A stretch of 64,000 nt of DNA from Cyathus striatus (taxonomy: Eukaryota > Basidiomycota > Agaricomycetes > Agaricales > Nidulariaceae), in NCBI GenBank assembly GCA_025738555.1, contig JAOVFP010000013.1, forward strand, positions 2,976,001-3,040,000. The letters run 5' to 3'. The translations under genes were made by a program, and so were the position numbers. The notes beneath the pieces are model-generated. The model had not been told where the DNA came from, did not search any database, and saw nothing but the letters and a program-made list of their open reading frames with translations. This document shows, one piece after another, positions 31,856 through 42,637 of the stretch; the stretch's first letter is position 1, and every line of letters starts with the position of its first letter.

Positions 31856-34800
31856 TTATAAACCCTCGAAGAAAGAAAGATCTTGCGCAGAGAGGCCTCC
31901 AGTTTTAGTGGTGCTGGAAATATTAACATTCCTTCCTGATTGCCGCTGTATCCTTGAGTTCGAGGGCGTAGGTGCAAGCAAATGAATAGAAGGCGAGGAT
32001 GATCGCGAATTCGACATCACTATACGAGGTTGAGGGAAGGTCTGTTCTGACATTTCCCCGTTGAATACATCAGCAGAAGATGCTGATGAGCTCAGAGCTG
32101 CCAATGCCATAGCCTGCTGTTGCTGCATACTATGATCTTCGCTGAGGAGATCAACGTCCGATTTAGATTGGTTATGAACATCAGGAGGTGGTATAGCCAT
32201 TGGTAGCGGGGATGGCGGTGCGGGCCACTTTCCACGAGCTGCAGCAGACTCCAGCAGACTCAGAGTTCTTTGATGTGAATTCTGAGTTGCCAATGTTATA
32301 GCCTGCTGCTGCTGCATATTATGAGATCCACTAAGAATGTCTGCGTCTGGTTTCGGTTGGTTATTAGCATTGGGAGGAGGTATAGCCATTGGGAGCGGGG
32401 ACGGGGGAGCGAGCCACTTTCCACGAGCTGCAGCCGATTCCATTAGACTAAGGGTTCGTTGATGGTCGGAAGCTCCAAAAGCTTTACGAGGCGCGAGGGA
32501 TTTTGGCTTTTGGTGAGTCGGTGCGCTGAAAACGGGGCCAGGAGGCAGCGCTGAGCTATATATGAGAGGAGATTTCGAGGGCGGTTTTGGAGGAGAAGGT
32601 GTGGGAAGCGAGGGCGATACGAAATCGTCGAAATCATTGAAACCAGTTTGAAAAGATGTCCCTGTTAAAGGCTGGCTAACAGAAGTCGACAAAAATCCAG
32701 AGCTAAACGAGTTAGATGGCGTGGGTTGCGCTGGTGAAGAAAGGAAGTCGGAGAACTCATCATCATCGAATGCCGCTGAACCTTCCACAGCCGCCGAATG
32801 CGACCTGGAAAGTGGTGAATGGGTATCTGATATTATAAGAGTAGAAATCTGTGGAGTCTGTGCGTGCGACGAAGGCGGAGGAGGGAGGGAGGGTATGGAA
32901 AGTGTCGTTGGTGGTACAGAGACATGCGATAACGGCGGGGGATTAGTGGAAAGGTTGGAAGAATTGAACCTTGGTATTTCTGCTGGCGAAGAACTACGGG
33001 TTGATGCATTCGACATAACAGCAGTGAAAGTACGCTTAAGTGGAACCGGAGGACTCCGTGCACCAGAAACAAGCGGATATTGCGGCGCAGGGGTATGTCG
33101 TGTTAGGGGTGTATGTGCCAAAGCAGCAGGTACTACATGTGACGGAGACTCATCGAAATCAAACGCCGACCAAGTGGTGTCCTTATCTGAAGCAGATGCT
33201 GCGGAAGAACTGGAAGCAACATTTTCCGGAGGAGGTACGGACTGCAAAGATGTGACTGACTGGCTATGGACAGGGGCTACAGACGGTATCATTGTAGCCA
33301 ACGGCGCAGGTCGGATAGGCGCTTCTAAGAACGATGCAAAGGCATCTATATTAGATGACGGTGTCCTTGCTGCACTCAGGGGTGGAGGAGCTTTGGGTGG
33401 CGGAGAGAGCGGTGGTGGGAGTTTGGTGGGAAGAGGAGAAGACTGGATCATGTTTGTAAGAGCACCTAATGCAGCGTCGTCATCATTATCCAAATCTGAC
33501 GCACTGGGGACAATATCTGATAAAAATTCAATATCGTCTGATGACAGCGCAACGGAGTTATGTGGATTGCTTGCGTTCGATTTGTTACGTGAGAAACGTC
33601 CCCAGAAGCGAGAAACTGCTGAAGGGGCAGGGGGTGTTACCGGTCGAGCTTCTTCAGGCTGTAATGGCGTGTTACCGGGTGAACTGAATATGTCTGGCTG
33701 CTTTTGAGTAGTGGGGGAATGAAAAGACAATGTCGTGGGAGACTTAAGAGATGATGATGTAGTAGAAGATGCTACCCCCGCAGCAACTTGACTTGTAGTT
33801 TTACTGCCTGATTTAATACTATCCATGCTGACTCTAGGCGTTCCGGCCACCGAAGGCCTGGGCGTTGAACTTACCGATGCACGACTTGGCGAGGCTGCTC
33901 TTGTTACAGTGCTGTTCTCCGATCCTGCACTACTCTTTTTCCCAAAGAACGAAAATAGTCCACCAGAAGGTTTCTTTTTTCCATCATCAACTGTCGGCAC
34001 CTCGTCCTCTCTCTTTTCCAAAAGTCGCCATCCAACGGGTGCAGCGTCGTCCTCAGTTTTATCCGGGCGAGATTTTACGGACGCTTCCCAAGAAGTGGAT
34101 CCTTTCGATGTCAGATAAAAGTTTATGGGGCTCAGACGAGTTACTGGTAGATTGCGTGTGAGTCGTAGTGTTTCTGTTGCACGCTTGCACGTAAATGTTT
34201 GTGGAAATTGGACAATTGGTGGGAGAGTGAGATCATCCGGAACAAGTCTATTAACCACTGAAGTACTAACACACATGGCAATTAGCAAGGAAGTCCAATT
34301 CGAGAGAGATAAAAGAGGACTTACAGGCCAAGAGTTTCAGCTGAATCACCTTTCCAGATGTGATTGGAAGAAGGTTCCGCGTCCGTAGAGGGCCATACGT
34401 CAGCAGACAGCTCATCAAGTTGTCGGAGAATTGAAGCGAGCAGTTCAGGGGGCTATCAAATGGCAATGAGAGAACGATTTAAAAACAAGAAACGTCGACT
34501 AACAACGTGACGATCCAGTTTTTCCTTCTGTTGCTTGGCTACCTCCCATTCATCTACATAAGCATCATCTTCAACAGTAGATGCAGACTGGGGAGCATCC
34601 CAAGCGGGTGCGCTCCAAGCATCCGTTCTTGTGTCTTCAGGAGATGGGAAAGACGGTTGAGCAGGAGTCCAAGGATCGACATCAACGCTGTCTGATAGGA
34701 TGGCGGTCTCAAAAGTACCGAATGCATCAGGACTGCCAGGTTCAAAAGGTTCGCTTGTAGTTTGGCTGGGTGAGGTTGGAGAAGATTCCACAAAGTCGTC

Positions 34801-35184
34801 CAGAGGTGGCTCTGAATCCAAAGGAACGGGTGATGGGGCCTCCTGAGAAAAAGAAGGTAACTGAGGGGCGGGGGACAAAGTGGGATCTGATACGGGTTGA
34901 GTGGGGTCAAAAGGCTGAACATTAGATTGAGGGGGGCTATTTCCTAAGGGTATTGAGTCGTAAGGTGACGACGGTGGAACCCAGCTTGGGTTGGAAATCG
35001 ATATTGATTCGCGCTTCCAAAGGGACCCTGCAGCACCGGACGGTTCGTCCCATTTAATTGCACTGTCTATTGTCCAGGACGGCGCGGAAAGGTCTGCCTC
35101 GAGATCTTGATGGGTAGCTGGAGGAGTAGTGTAAGGGGATTTTGAGTTTGGGTCGCCCCAAGCATTTGCCCATGGGTCTTCCAT
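31856..35184 (-). CDS. Large disordered protein with clathrin-adaptor-binding-like motifs (3 exons, 1071 aa)
   Basis: Exons 35184-34507, 34452-34325, 34265-31856. The N terminus holds DPWANAW and, further on, DPWTPAQ; DPW-type repeats bind the AP-2 appendage in known endocytic proteins. A small folded segment around residues 230-350 spans the exon joins (LVPDDLTLPPIVQFPQTF and SPINFYLTSKGSTSWEASVK). A 600-residue Ser/Pro-rich region follows with acidic-phenylalanine motifs FNDFDDFVS, DDEFSDFL and FDFDE; FFGKK and the C-terminal DLSFFEGL are also aromatic patches. Together they suggest a vesicle-coat accessory factor, but this is inference; no ENTH, ANTH, EH or BAR domain is visible. Residues about 868-993 contain a 63-residue tandem duplication. 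The gene faces STE50 head to head, 373 bp apart. Confidence 0.7.
32097..32474 (-). repeat. In-frame tandem duplication of 189 bp (2 units)
   Basis: Units 32097-32285 and 32286-32474 encode two 63-residue copies beginning HQRTLSLLESAAARGKW and continuing PPSPLPMAIPP and MQQQQA. They differ at scattered bases and indels are absent, so the duplication is fairly recent but not brand new. Unit length is a multiple of three, so the frame is kept. Confidence 0.88.
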
Positions 35185-35557
35185 TGTCCATTAACTAGAA
35201 ATAAATGGGTGCATTTGGTGGGTGGCGAGTCTGAGTGTGAGGGGGAACGAGGTAGACTAAGATGGTAAGTGAGAGTGAGATGAGAGAGTTGAAGGTGCAC
35301 GTGACGCTAAATGGGAACTTTGAATTGAAATGGAAATGAATGCAGTCGGTGAATCCGAATCGAACGTTGCACGGACGACGACGTTAGCTAGCCAGCGTCC
35401 CAGCCCTATCCCACTCACCAGCTACTCTCTTCTTCGCTCCTTTCATCTATCCCGACTTGTCTCTTCCTCTCTTCATTCCCCCCGGCTCATTGGCAGCCTC
35501 AGTTACCCTCACTCTTTCTCTCTCCCATCCCCCATCCCTCTACCCCTCTCATTTCAA

Positions 35558-37977
35558 ATGGACCCTAATAAACATGTCGTCGACTGGGACGAGTCTGATG
35601 TTCACCTCTGGTTCTCAACACTTGGTTATCCTCAATACGAATCACAGCTTCACCGTGCGTCTGCTATTCCCATCCCTCTCAAGCCTTGTTAATCTTCTTA
35701 ACAGAGCATAACATCGACGGTGAAGCCCTCTGCATGCTCGATGCTGAAGCTCTTAGGGATATTGGTGTTACCACCATTGGCCAGAGGCTGGCTATCCTCA
35801 AAGCCGCATACATTCTCAAACTTACTCATAATATTCCCATAGATGATGATCACTATGTACCCCCATGCACGTCGTCTTTCCTCGCTTATCCTTCCAATCA
35901 TCCTGATTCTTTCATTAGCTGAGGCTTTCGAACGCTCAGAAACGACATCAGTAGAGAAACTTCATTCCTTGGTCAAGGAGCAAGGTACTTTTCAACAATC
36001 CGTACTTTTCTTCTTGCGTCTTACTCGTCTTATAGCCCAGAAGTTGCATACCTTGGAAGAAGATAACCGAAGTCTGAATACCGCGATACACACATTAATG
36101 GAGGAATTCAATACTCTCAAATCCTCAATGTCAAAAACTGTACGTTATCTCACCTTCCATTCTTGTTATGCATCATTTCATTTACCTACAAAATCCAGGA
36201 GGATGCTTCCAGTCCCATACGGAGACAGCCATCCTTCGGATGGGACAATTTCGTCAAACCACAGAAATCTCCAACCAAAGCAGAACTTGTCGAATCACCT
36301 CACCCTTCCCCACATCGCCTCGAGCACGAGATACCCAGGAATGGATCCACGTCGACATTCCCCGCTATATCGTCAGACAAGTCCCGTCAACCACCTCCTG
36401 CAACTGAATCTCTCAATACGAATGCGTCTAACCCACCCAAGCCCCAGCGGCAGGAGAGCTCAGACAACCTTAAAAGTTTCAAAGTCAGCCTGGAGGATCC
36501 GACATACAAAGTTCTTCCTGCAGCTCTCAAGAAGTACCGTATCAACAACGACAACTGGCAGAATTATGCCATGTTCATTTGTTATGGGTCTCCAGGTATG
36601 TTCCGCTTAGAGGCTATATCTATCATCTAAATTTTTTTTTTTCGCCCTCAGGTAATCGGATAGAACGATGTTTAAGCTATGATGAAAAGCCTCTCCTCCT
36701 ATTCCAGAAACTGAAGGACGCTAAAAAGAATCCTGTTTTCATGCTAAAGCACATCAAAGATATCCGTTCTCCTATTGCTGTCGCACAACAGAAACATGCT
36801 GCTCGCAAAGCCTCCTCTGTCATCTCCAATGATACCACGGCTACTATTGCCACTCATGGGCACAACAAAGCACCTTCCACCTCCAATCCCCGCATTACTC
36901 ATCGTCCACCTAAGCTTGAAGTCCAAGACCTTTCCGCATCGACACCCTTATCAACGTCACTCAGTCCTCAACCTGGCTGGCCAGAGCCCGGGGTACTGTC
37001 TCCGGCAGTAGGAATGGGAGTGAATGAAGAGACGCCTACTGCCCCTGTGTCAGCTACCATTCCTCCGGGGCGTTCGAGTACATCGACCACAATGACTAGC
37101 ACAACCTTAATTGGTTCACACAATGGGCACGATAGCGGTTCAAACCCCAAAATCAATGTCAATGTCGATTCTGGTGAACAATCTGCAAGCGGGAGCAGCA
37201 GCGCGAGGGAGATGCCCCCTGTAAACCCAAGCGGCGTTTCATATGCCGTGGCCATCTACCCTTATATGGCCGAACAGGACGACGAATTTGATGTTGTAGT
37301 GTGAGTAGTATTTGCGCAGTCCTTTGATAGTCCTATATTTAATACCAACACAGAGGAGATACCTTCGTAATTCTTTCGAGAGCGCGTGGCTGGTGGGTTG
37401 TCCAGCGAGACCCAACAGGATCAGGGATAGTCGAAACCGATATCGTCAAGCAAGGCTGGGTTCCGGCTGGGTGTTTACTGGAGACGAATGTCCCTGTTGC
37501 GTCTGCTATCGCCGAAGCTACAGCTGCGAAAGGAGGCCTCAACAGCTCAGGGTCACCAACAACGCCGGCATCGAAAACGCCTATCCTACCTCTCAGTATC
37601 ATCTCAACGAGTTTTCCAGGTATTGCGTTGATGGACTACAAGAAGAAAGGAGATGAAGAGTTGGATTTAATTAAGGACGATGCTTTGCGAGTGTTCAAGC
37701 GTTATAATCATTGGTCGTACGCGGTTAAGGAGGATGGCGGTGATCGCGGCTGGGTACCGGTATGGCTCATATTCATTAACATGCATTTCCTCTTCTAACA
37801 CACTTGCTATAGTCATGGTTCATTGGCAAGGTGTCAAGCTCTAACCACGTACCGCCAACGCCAAACACAAGTACTCTTACATCCTCATCAAACGCATTAA
37901 ATTTTGACGATCCCAATCAATCCCAAGTATCTCCGATGTCTTCCGCCTTCCCACCAGTGCAAACGCGTGGCTCGTAA
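35558..37977 (+). CDS. STE50: STE50/Ubc2 MAPK adaptor with SAM, RA and two SH3 domains (8 exons, 681 aa)
   Basis: Exons 35558-35654, 35705-35866, 35919-35984, 36036-36139, 36199-36595, 36652-37300, 37354-37759, 37813-37977. The SAM domain is at ~8-70 (WDESDVHLWFSTLGYPQYES, DGEALCMLDAEALRDIGV). A coiled coil is followed by an RA domain at ~240-325 (FKVSLEDPTYKVLPAALKKY, SYDEKPLLLFQKL). There are two SH3 domains at ~475-540 (YAVAIYPYMAEQDDEFDV, GWWVVQRD) and ~577-635 (GIALMDYKKKGDEELDL, RGWVPSWFIGKV). SH3 domains at the C terminus are the basidiomycete form, known as Ubc2 in Ustilago, where the protein links Ras/G-protein signals to the pheromone MAPK kinase kinase. Intron 2 seems to be GC-AG (35867-35918), giving HYVPPSEAFERSE. 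A GT-AG alternative from 35857 to 35923 is also in phase. Confidence 0.92.
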
Positions 37978-38477
37978 TACGACACTATTTCGTTCATTAT
38001 TTTTCTGTGTTTTCTTGTTTTTGTTTACGGCTGATTTCCACGACTCTGTATAATACCCTTCTTCAAGCTCATTGTATACACTTTCTATGATGTGCGTTTA
38101 CTTTGTTCATGGCATCGATGATCGTCCCTCACGCTCCTTACGACTACAACCTTTCTTGCTTGTTTATTCCGATTTCCTTTCTTTTCTTTTCATCATCTAG
38201 AGGTCAAACACAGACTGTTGTCCCCGTTTCTATCTCTATTCATCTTCTGGTGGCTGTTTCTTTGTGGCAAATGCGTGTATACAGTATTTCCTTGAAAGCC
38301 ATCTATGTTCTAACTATCTTCTCGTAAATATTCGTCTGCTCCCTAGGTGACACTTGTATAAGTAATATATATCTTGAATCATTATCATTGAAGTTGGTTA
38401 CGTAATTACGCACGGGATTTTCTTCCAACCAAATTCCAACTAACTTACATAGGGACTCATATAAATGTATATCAGTA
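37978..38477. other. 3' flank of STE50
   Basis: T- and C-rich untranslated-like sequence with no supported gene; a 74-codon frame at 38103-38327 is hydrophobic by chance composition. It leads into the repeat element at 38478. Confidence 0.45.
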
Positions 38478-39049
38478 CTACTGGATAATTTCGACCAACT
38501 GTTCGGTCACGCTCAGTAAAAAGCGAAATCGAACTAAGTCAAACATTAGTCAAAAATGGGGACAGATTGTCGAACACACTCAAACAGCAGTCACAAAGGT
38601 GTTATGACTGCTGTTTAACTGTGTTCGACAATCCGTCCCCATTTTTGACTAACGTTTGACTTGGTTCGATTTCGCTTTTTACTGAGGGTCACGCGTCACA
38701 CAGGACCATGAACAGAACAGATTTAGCTGTTGGTCACGCGTCACAAAGACTCATGAACACAGGTACAAGGAAAAAAAAAAAATTGTGAAAATTCGTCAAA
38801 AATTAAATTAAATGAGTAGTAATATTTAAAACAGTTTTGGTACCAATATATACCTCCTGAAGTGTGTAATGAGTATAATAATTACAGTTGAAAGCCATTC
38901 AAATCTATTCTAGCTTAAATTTTGCTCACCCAATGGCTTAGGCTGCGAACAGTTCACTTCAAGTGTCACACATTCTATAGAGCTGTGAACAGAGGTTTGG
39001 ACCGTCACACCTAAAAGGGTCTGAACACTTGGTCGAAATTATCCAGTAT
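38478..39049. mobile_element. Terminal-inverted-repeat element (MITE-like), interrupted
   Basis: Left end 38478-38496 (CTACTGGATAATTTCGACC) and right end 39031-39049 are inverted copies differing at the outermost two bases. The similarity extends inward (CAACTGTTC versus CAAGTGTTC). Both ends are flanked by TA (38476-38477 and 39050-39051), as for Tc1/mariner-type insertions. It has no coding capacity. Inside is a partly repeated unit, GGTCACGCGTCACA followed by CATGAACA (38687 and 38732). Without the nested 175-bp insert and its 7-bp target duplication, the element would be about 390 bp. Confidence 0.72.
38512..38686. mobile_element. Nested fold-back MITE, 175 bp, with target-site duplication
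   Basis: Two 82-bp arms (38512-38593 and 38605-38686) are inverted complements with about five mismatches, separated by an 11-bp loop. The ends read CTCAGTAAAAAGCG. The 7-bp sequence GGTCACG occurs directly on both sides (38505-38511 and 38687-38693), which fits a target-site duplication of 7-8 bp. It has split a GGTCACGCGTCACA word whose intact sister copy lies at 38732. Transcripts across it would form a near-perfect hairpin. Confidence 0.85.
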
Positions 39050-39894
39050 TATACAGTAAATAAGTGCTTTACTTATTCAAGTTTTTCCAAGATATTTTCA
39101 AAGCTTCGATTTACCTTTAGTAAGCGACTTCTCCGTTCTCAAAACTGTATTCTTGACTTCTTCAAGAACATTTACATAATTTTCTTGCTAGCAATCTCTT
39201 CATGTGCAGTCCGACTACGACGCGCGTCGCATTCTGGAAATCTCGTCCAGCCTCGTCGACGGTCTCTGCGCAAACACGGGCTAAATGAGGTTGGGTTAGG
39301 TTTGAGCAAGCTCAAACGGACGCGGAGCAGTCGAGCCGCTGGGCGGGTAGGAATTGCTCCACGATTTTCACCCATGTTCACGCAGAATCCATGTAAGATA
39401 AAACAGCCATTTAATACACTATCCTTGACTTGATTATATTAATCCTATCCATAAACTATGAATGCAGCCGGAGAAACCGGTACAAAGCTACACTATCATG
39501 CAATACACTTGACTCTCGCTAACATAAAGCATCAGCTGAAGTGCTTCAACGAATACCACAACAATCACCAAGACTGGGGATCAGGGAGGGTGAGAAATGA
39601 AAAACAAAATGCAACAATTAAAGCGAGAATAAAGCAGAGATTATTCGAGCGAGCGTCTGAGGAGATGGTACTAGTAGATGATATAGGAGAGAGGCGACGT
39701 GGTTGCTCGGCTGGACGCCGGGTGCCGGGTATGTTCATACTCGGCATCCTTCCTCAAAGAAGTATACTTATGTCTTCACGTGATTCGCTATAATCTACGC
39801 ATTACGCGTTACACTTAAACAGTGCTTGACTTCTGAACGTCAAGAACAATTCTAAGATAACTCCTCGTTACTACCTTTCTTATTCGAAATAGAA
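39050..39894. other. Intergenic upstream of the PPPDE gene
   Basis: A GC-richer island (39210-39370) has open frames on both strands (39029-39433 plus, 39172-39381 minus), and another frame occurs at 39458-39793. None shows a recognisable motif or splice structure. They may be remnants of something older but cannot be assigned. Confidence 0.4.
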
Positions 39895-42317
39895 ATGACC
39901 ACACCAGTGAAGTTATATGTCTACGATCTCAGCAATGGTCTAGCGCGACAGCTTTCTATGCAGCTTACAGGCAGACAAATGGACGGTATCTGGTGAGCTC
40001 TCAGACTCTTTCAATTTGTATGGAGGTACCATTAAACATATATTTGTCTAATTTACAACAGGCATACATCCGTTGTTGTTTTTGGAAAGGAGATCTTCTA
40101 CGGGCAGGGAATCAATATTACTGCTCCCGGTCAATCGCATGTGAGTATTCGATATTACGGCTATTAAATGCGAGTCTGAACTTTGAGCTTAGCATGGAAG
40201 ACCATTGCAAATAATAGACGTGGGGGAGACAGCTTTAGATGAGGAAACGTTAGATGAATACTTGAATGAGATGCGACAACATTATACAGCGGATAAAGTA
40301 AGTCCGATCCCATGTTTCTATACAACGACTGAAGCTCTAATTAAAATCATATATAGTATCATCTACTAGGTTAGATATATATTCTCCTTTTCTAGATGAG
40401 GTATTAATGGACATGAAGAATTTAATTGCAATTCGTTTACCAATGATTGCGTTGGATTTTTAACCGGAGGATCAATTCCATCATTTATTAAAGGTATACT
40501 CTTCCGACCGTAATACTGCGCTACTATTAAAATGAAGTTGAAATATCGGTTAGATTTGCCCATTGATTTCTTGTCAACGCCTTTTGGAGCTGCTCTCCGT
40601 CCCACTATCGATGCTATGTACCGCCGTCCAGTTGCTGAGGCCGCTTCAATTGCATCAACTAGAACTACTGCTGATGTGCCATCCAATCCTCAACTCGCTG
40701 CATCCATTCTCCAGTCCATTGCTACGCAGGCACAAAGTGGTGGAGTTCTGCCTAGCGTTGCTCGTGGGGGGCTTCAAGCGACAGAAACACTTACTGCTCC
40801 AGTACATGCTATCACCAATCCGTCGTCATTTCATTCATTTATTCAGACCCATCGTGCCGCTGTAGCTTTCTTTACCAGCGCTACGTGTCCACCGTGCCGA
40901 ATGATTGAACCAGTTTTCGAAAGATTCGCTGAGGAGAAGGGAACTCATGATGGAAAGAATGGTGCTGCATTTGCTAAAATCGACATTGATGTTGGTATGG
41001 GTGGTGCGTTATCAAGTGAATGGGGTATCCGGGCTACCCCAACATTCATCTTTTTCATTGATGGCAAAAAGGTGCGTGTAATTTTTATATTTTCTATGCA
41101 GAGGAGCTCATTTAAATGTCATTACAGCTTGGTGAGATGAAAGGCGCAAATGTACAAGAACTGAGGACTCAGGTTGATCTTCTTATATTTCAGGTCTACC
41201 CTCGTATGTTTTTTTTTCACGCGTTCCGACTTCGTAAAGTTAAACTTCCTTATAGCTCATCCACATACATCCCTCTCTTTTCCTACTATACAAAAGCTCA
41301 GCACGAATCCTATACTATTCACTCAGGTTCCAGCAATCGATATGGTTGTAACGAAGCTATCGTCGTCTATCGACGTAACATCGTGGCCTACAAGTGCTCC
41401 TCAAACTCAGGATCAGATTAAACAGGCACTCACAGGTACTATTGCACTGTATTTGAAGGCAAGATTTGCTTCTGCAACTACAAATGGGACTACTGTTAAA
41501 GCTCTTCCCTCGGCAACACCAAATATACTGTCTAGCTGGATGCTAGTAACTTCAACATTAGTTGGAACTGTTTCAGTTGATGCCCTCTTTCCATTGGTTG
41601 ATATATGGCGTCTAGCTTATCTTGATCCTGCGGTTCACAAATTCTTCACAGAACACACAACTGACCCTATAAGCCTTTTCATAGAAAAGGCAAATCATGC
41701 TGTTCAAGTTAGCTCGAAAGCATCGCGAAACTTTATTCTCATTACTTTGCGCTTGTTAGCAAATGCATTCTCTGGTGAAGATTTGGCTAAACGAATCTTG
41801 CCGGCGCAGCAAGAACAAAGTTTACTTCTGTCTTGATTCCTTGTCTTTTACACGAGGATGTTGCAGTTAAGACTGCTGCTTCTAGTTTAGCCTTTAATAC
41901 TGCCGCACTTTTGCAGAAGGACAGAATTGAAGCTGTCAAAACTGGGCGAGGAATTCAGTCCGAGGACGAACTAGTAGAAGAAGATTGGGAAGTTGAGATG
42001 GTCAGCGCGTTAGTTGAGGCACTGGATAGGGAAAAGGATAATGAAGAAGTTGGTGAGTAAAATTATACATTACTGTTGTTCGGAGTTATACTCAACCACT
42101 CGCCTTAGTACATCGGTTAACTGCTGCGCTGGCGTTTTTGGTCAGGTTATCTCCTTTCTATGATACTCAGCTTAAGACTTTGCTTGAGGTTCTTCGCAGT
42201 AGAGAAATCCTTCGGGGGAAGCTTGTTAAAGGAGATGGATGGCGCGGAGAAAATGGTATCAATAAAGCACACATCAGAAAGCTGGTGGAAGAGGTGGCCA
42301 ACAAACTTTGCCCTTGA
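39895..42317 (+). CDS. PPPDE peptidase - thioredoxin - PUL domain fusion (10 exons, ~644 aa)
   Basis: Exons 39895-39992, 40062-40140, 40193-40297, 40357-40369, 40419-40493, 40554-41071, 41128-41203, 41256-41774, 41810-42052, 42109-42317. Domain 1 (residues 1-120) is a PPPDE/DeSI isopeptidase: [13 protein letters not shown], catalytic His34 in HTSVVVFG and Cys102 in [20 protein letters not shown]. Such enzymes remove SUMO or ubiquitin. Domain 2 is thioredoxin-like with CPPC at ~235-238 ([12 protein letters not shown]) and the cis-proline RATPTF. Domain 3 (~335-644) is a PUL armadillo-like domain, known in PLAA/Doa1 to bind Cdc48/p97. The same order is known in fungal and animal proteins. Exon 4 is 13 nt. 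The 35-nt intron 41775-41809 is needed for frame; otherwise a one-base deletion near 41820 must be assumed. Confidence 0.85.
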
Positions 42318-42637
42318 ACTATTATTCGGATACAGTACTGGAATTTGTATATTGTAGAAAAGTATTTTATAATCGAGACATATTCTTGCAAGTAGCAGAG
42401 CTTTTCAGCAAAAGCAAAATACATATTTACTTAACAAGCATCCTCAGATGAGCAAATTACGGTCTATAGATCCAATATAGAATTATTATACAAGAAAGTC
42501 ACGATGCAAAACTCCTCATAAAGGTATGTTTTTATTTTACAAAGATAATGCACGTAAAAAGAATTTTCCAACGCGGAAGATATACAAATCAGATCAGCTG
42601 AAGACGCCGTTACAGAGCTTCGTTCTAAACACGTGGG

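Noticed and set aside
32721..33707. 328-codon plus-strand frame opposite the 1071-aa gene
   Set aside because: Antisense shadow of a Ser/Pro-rich coding region.
39029..39793. Open frames in the GC-richer island after the repeat element
   Set aside because: No recognisable domain, no splice signals, and both strands are open, as expected from composition alone.
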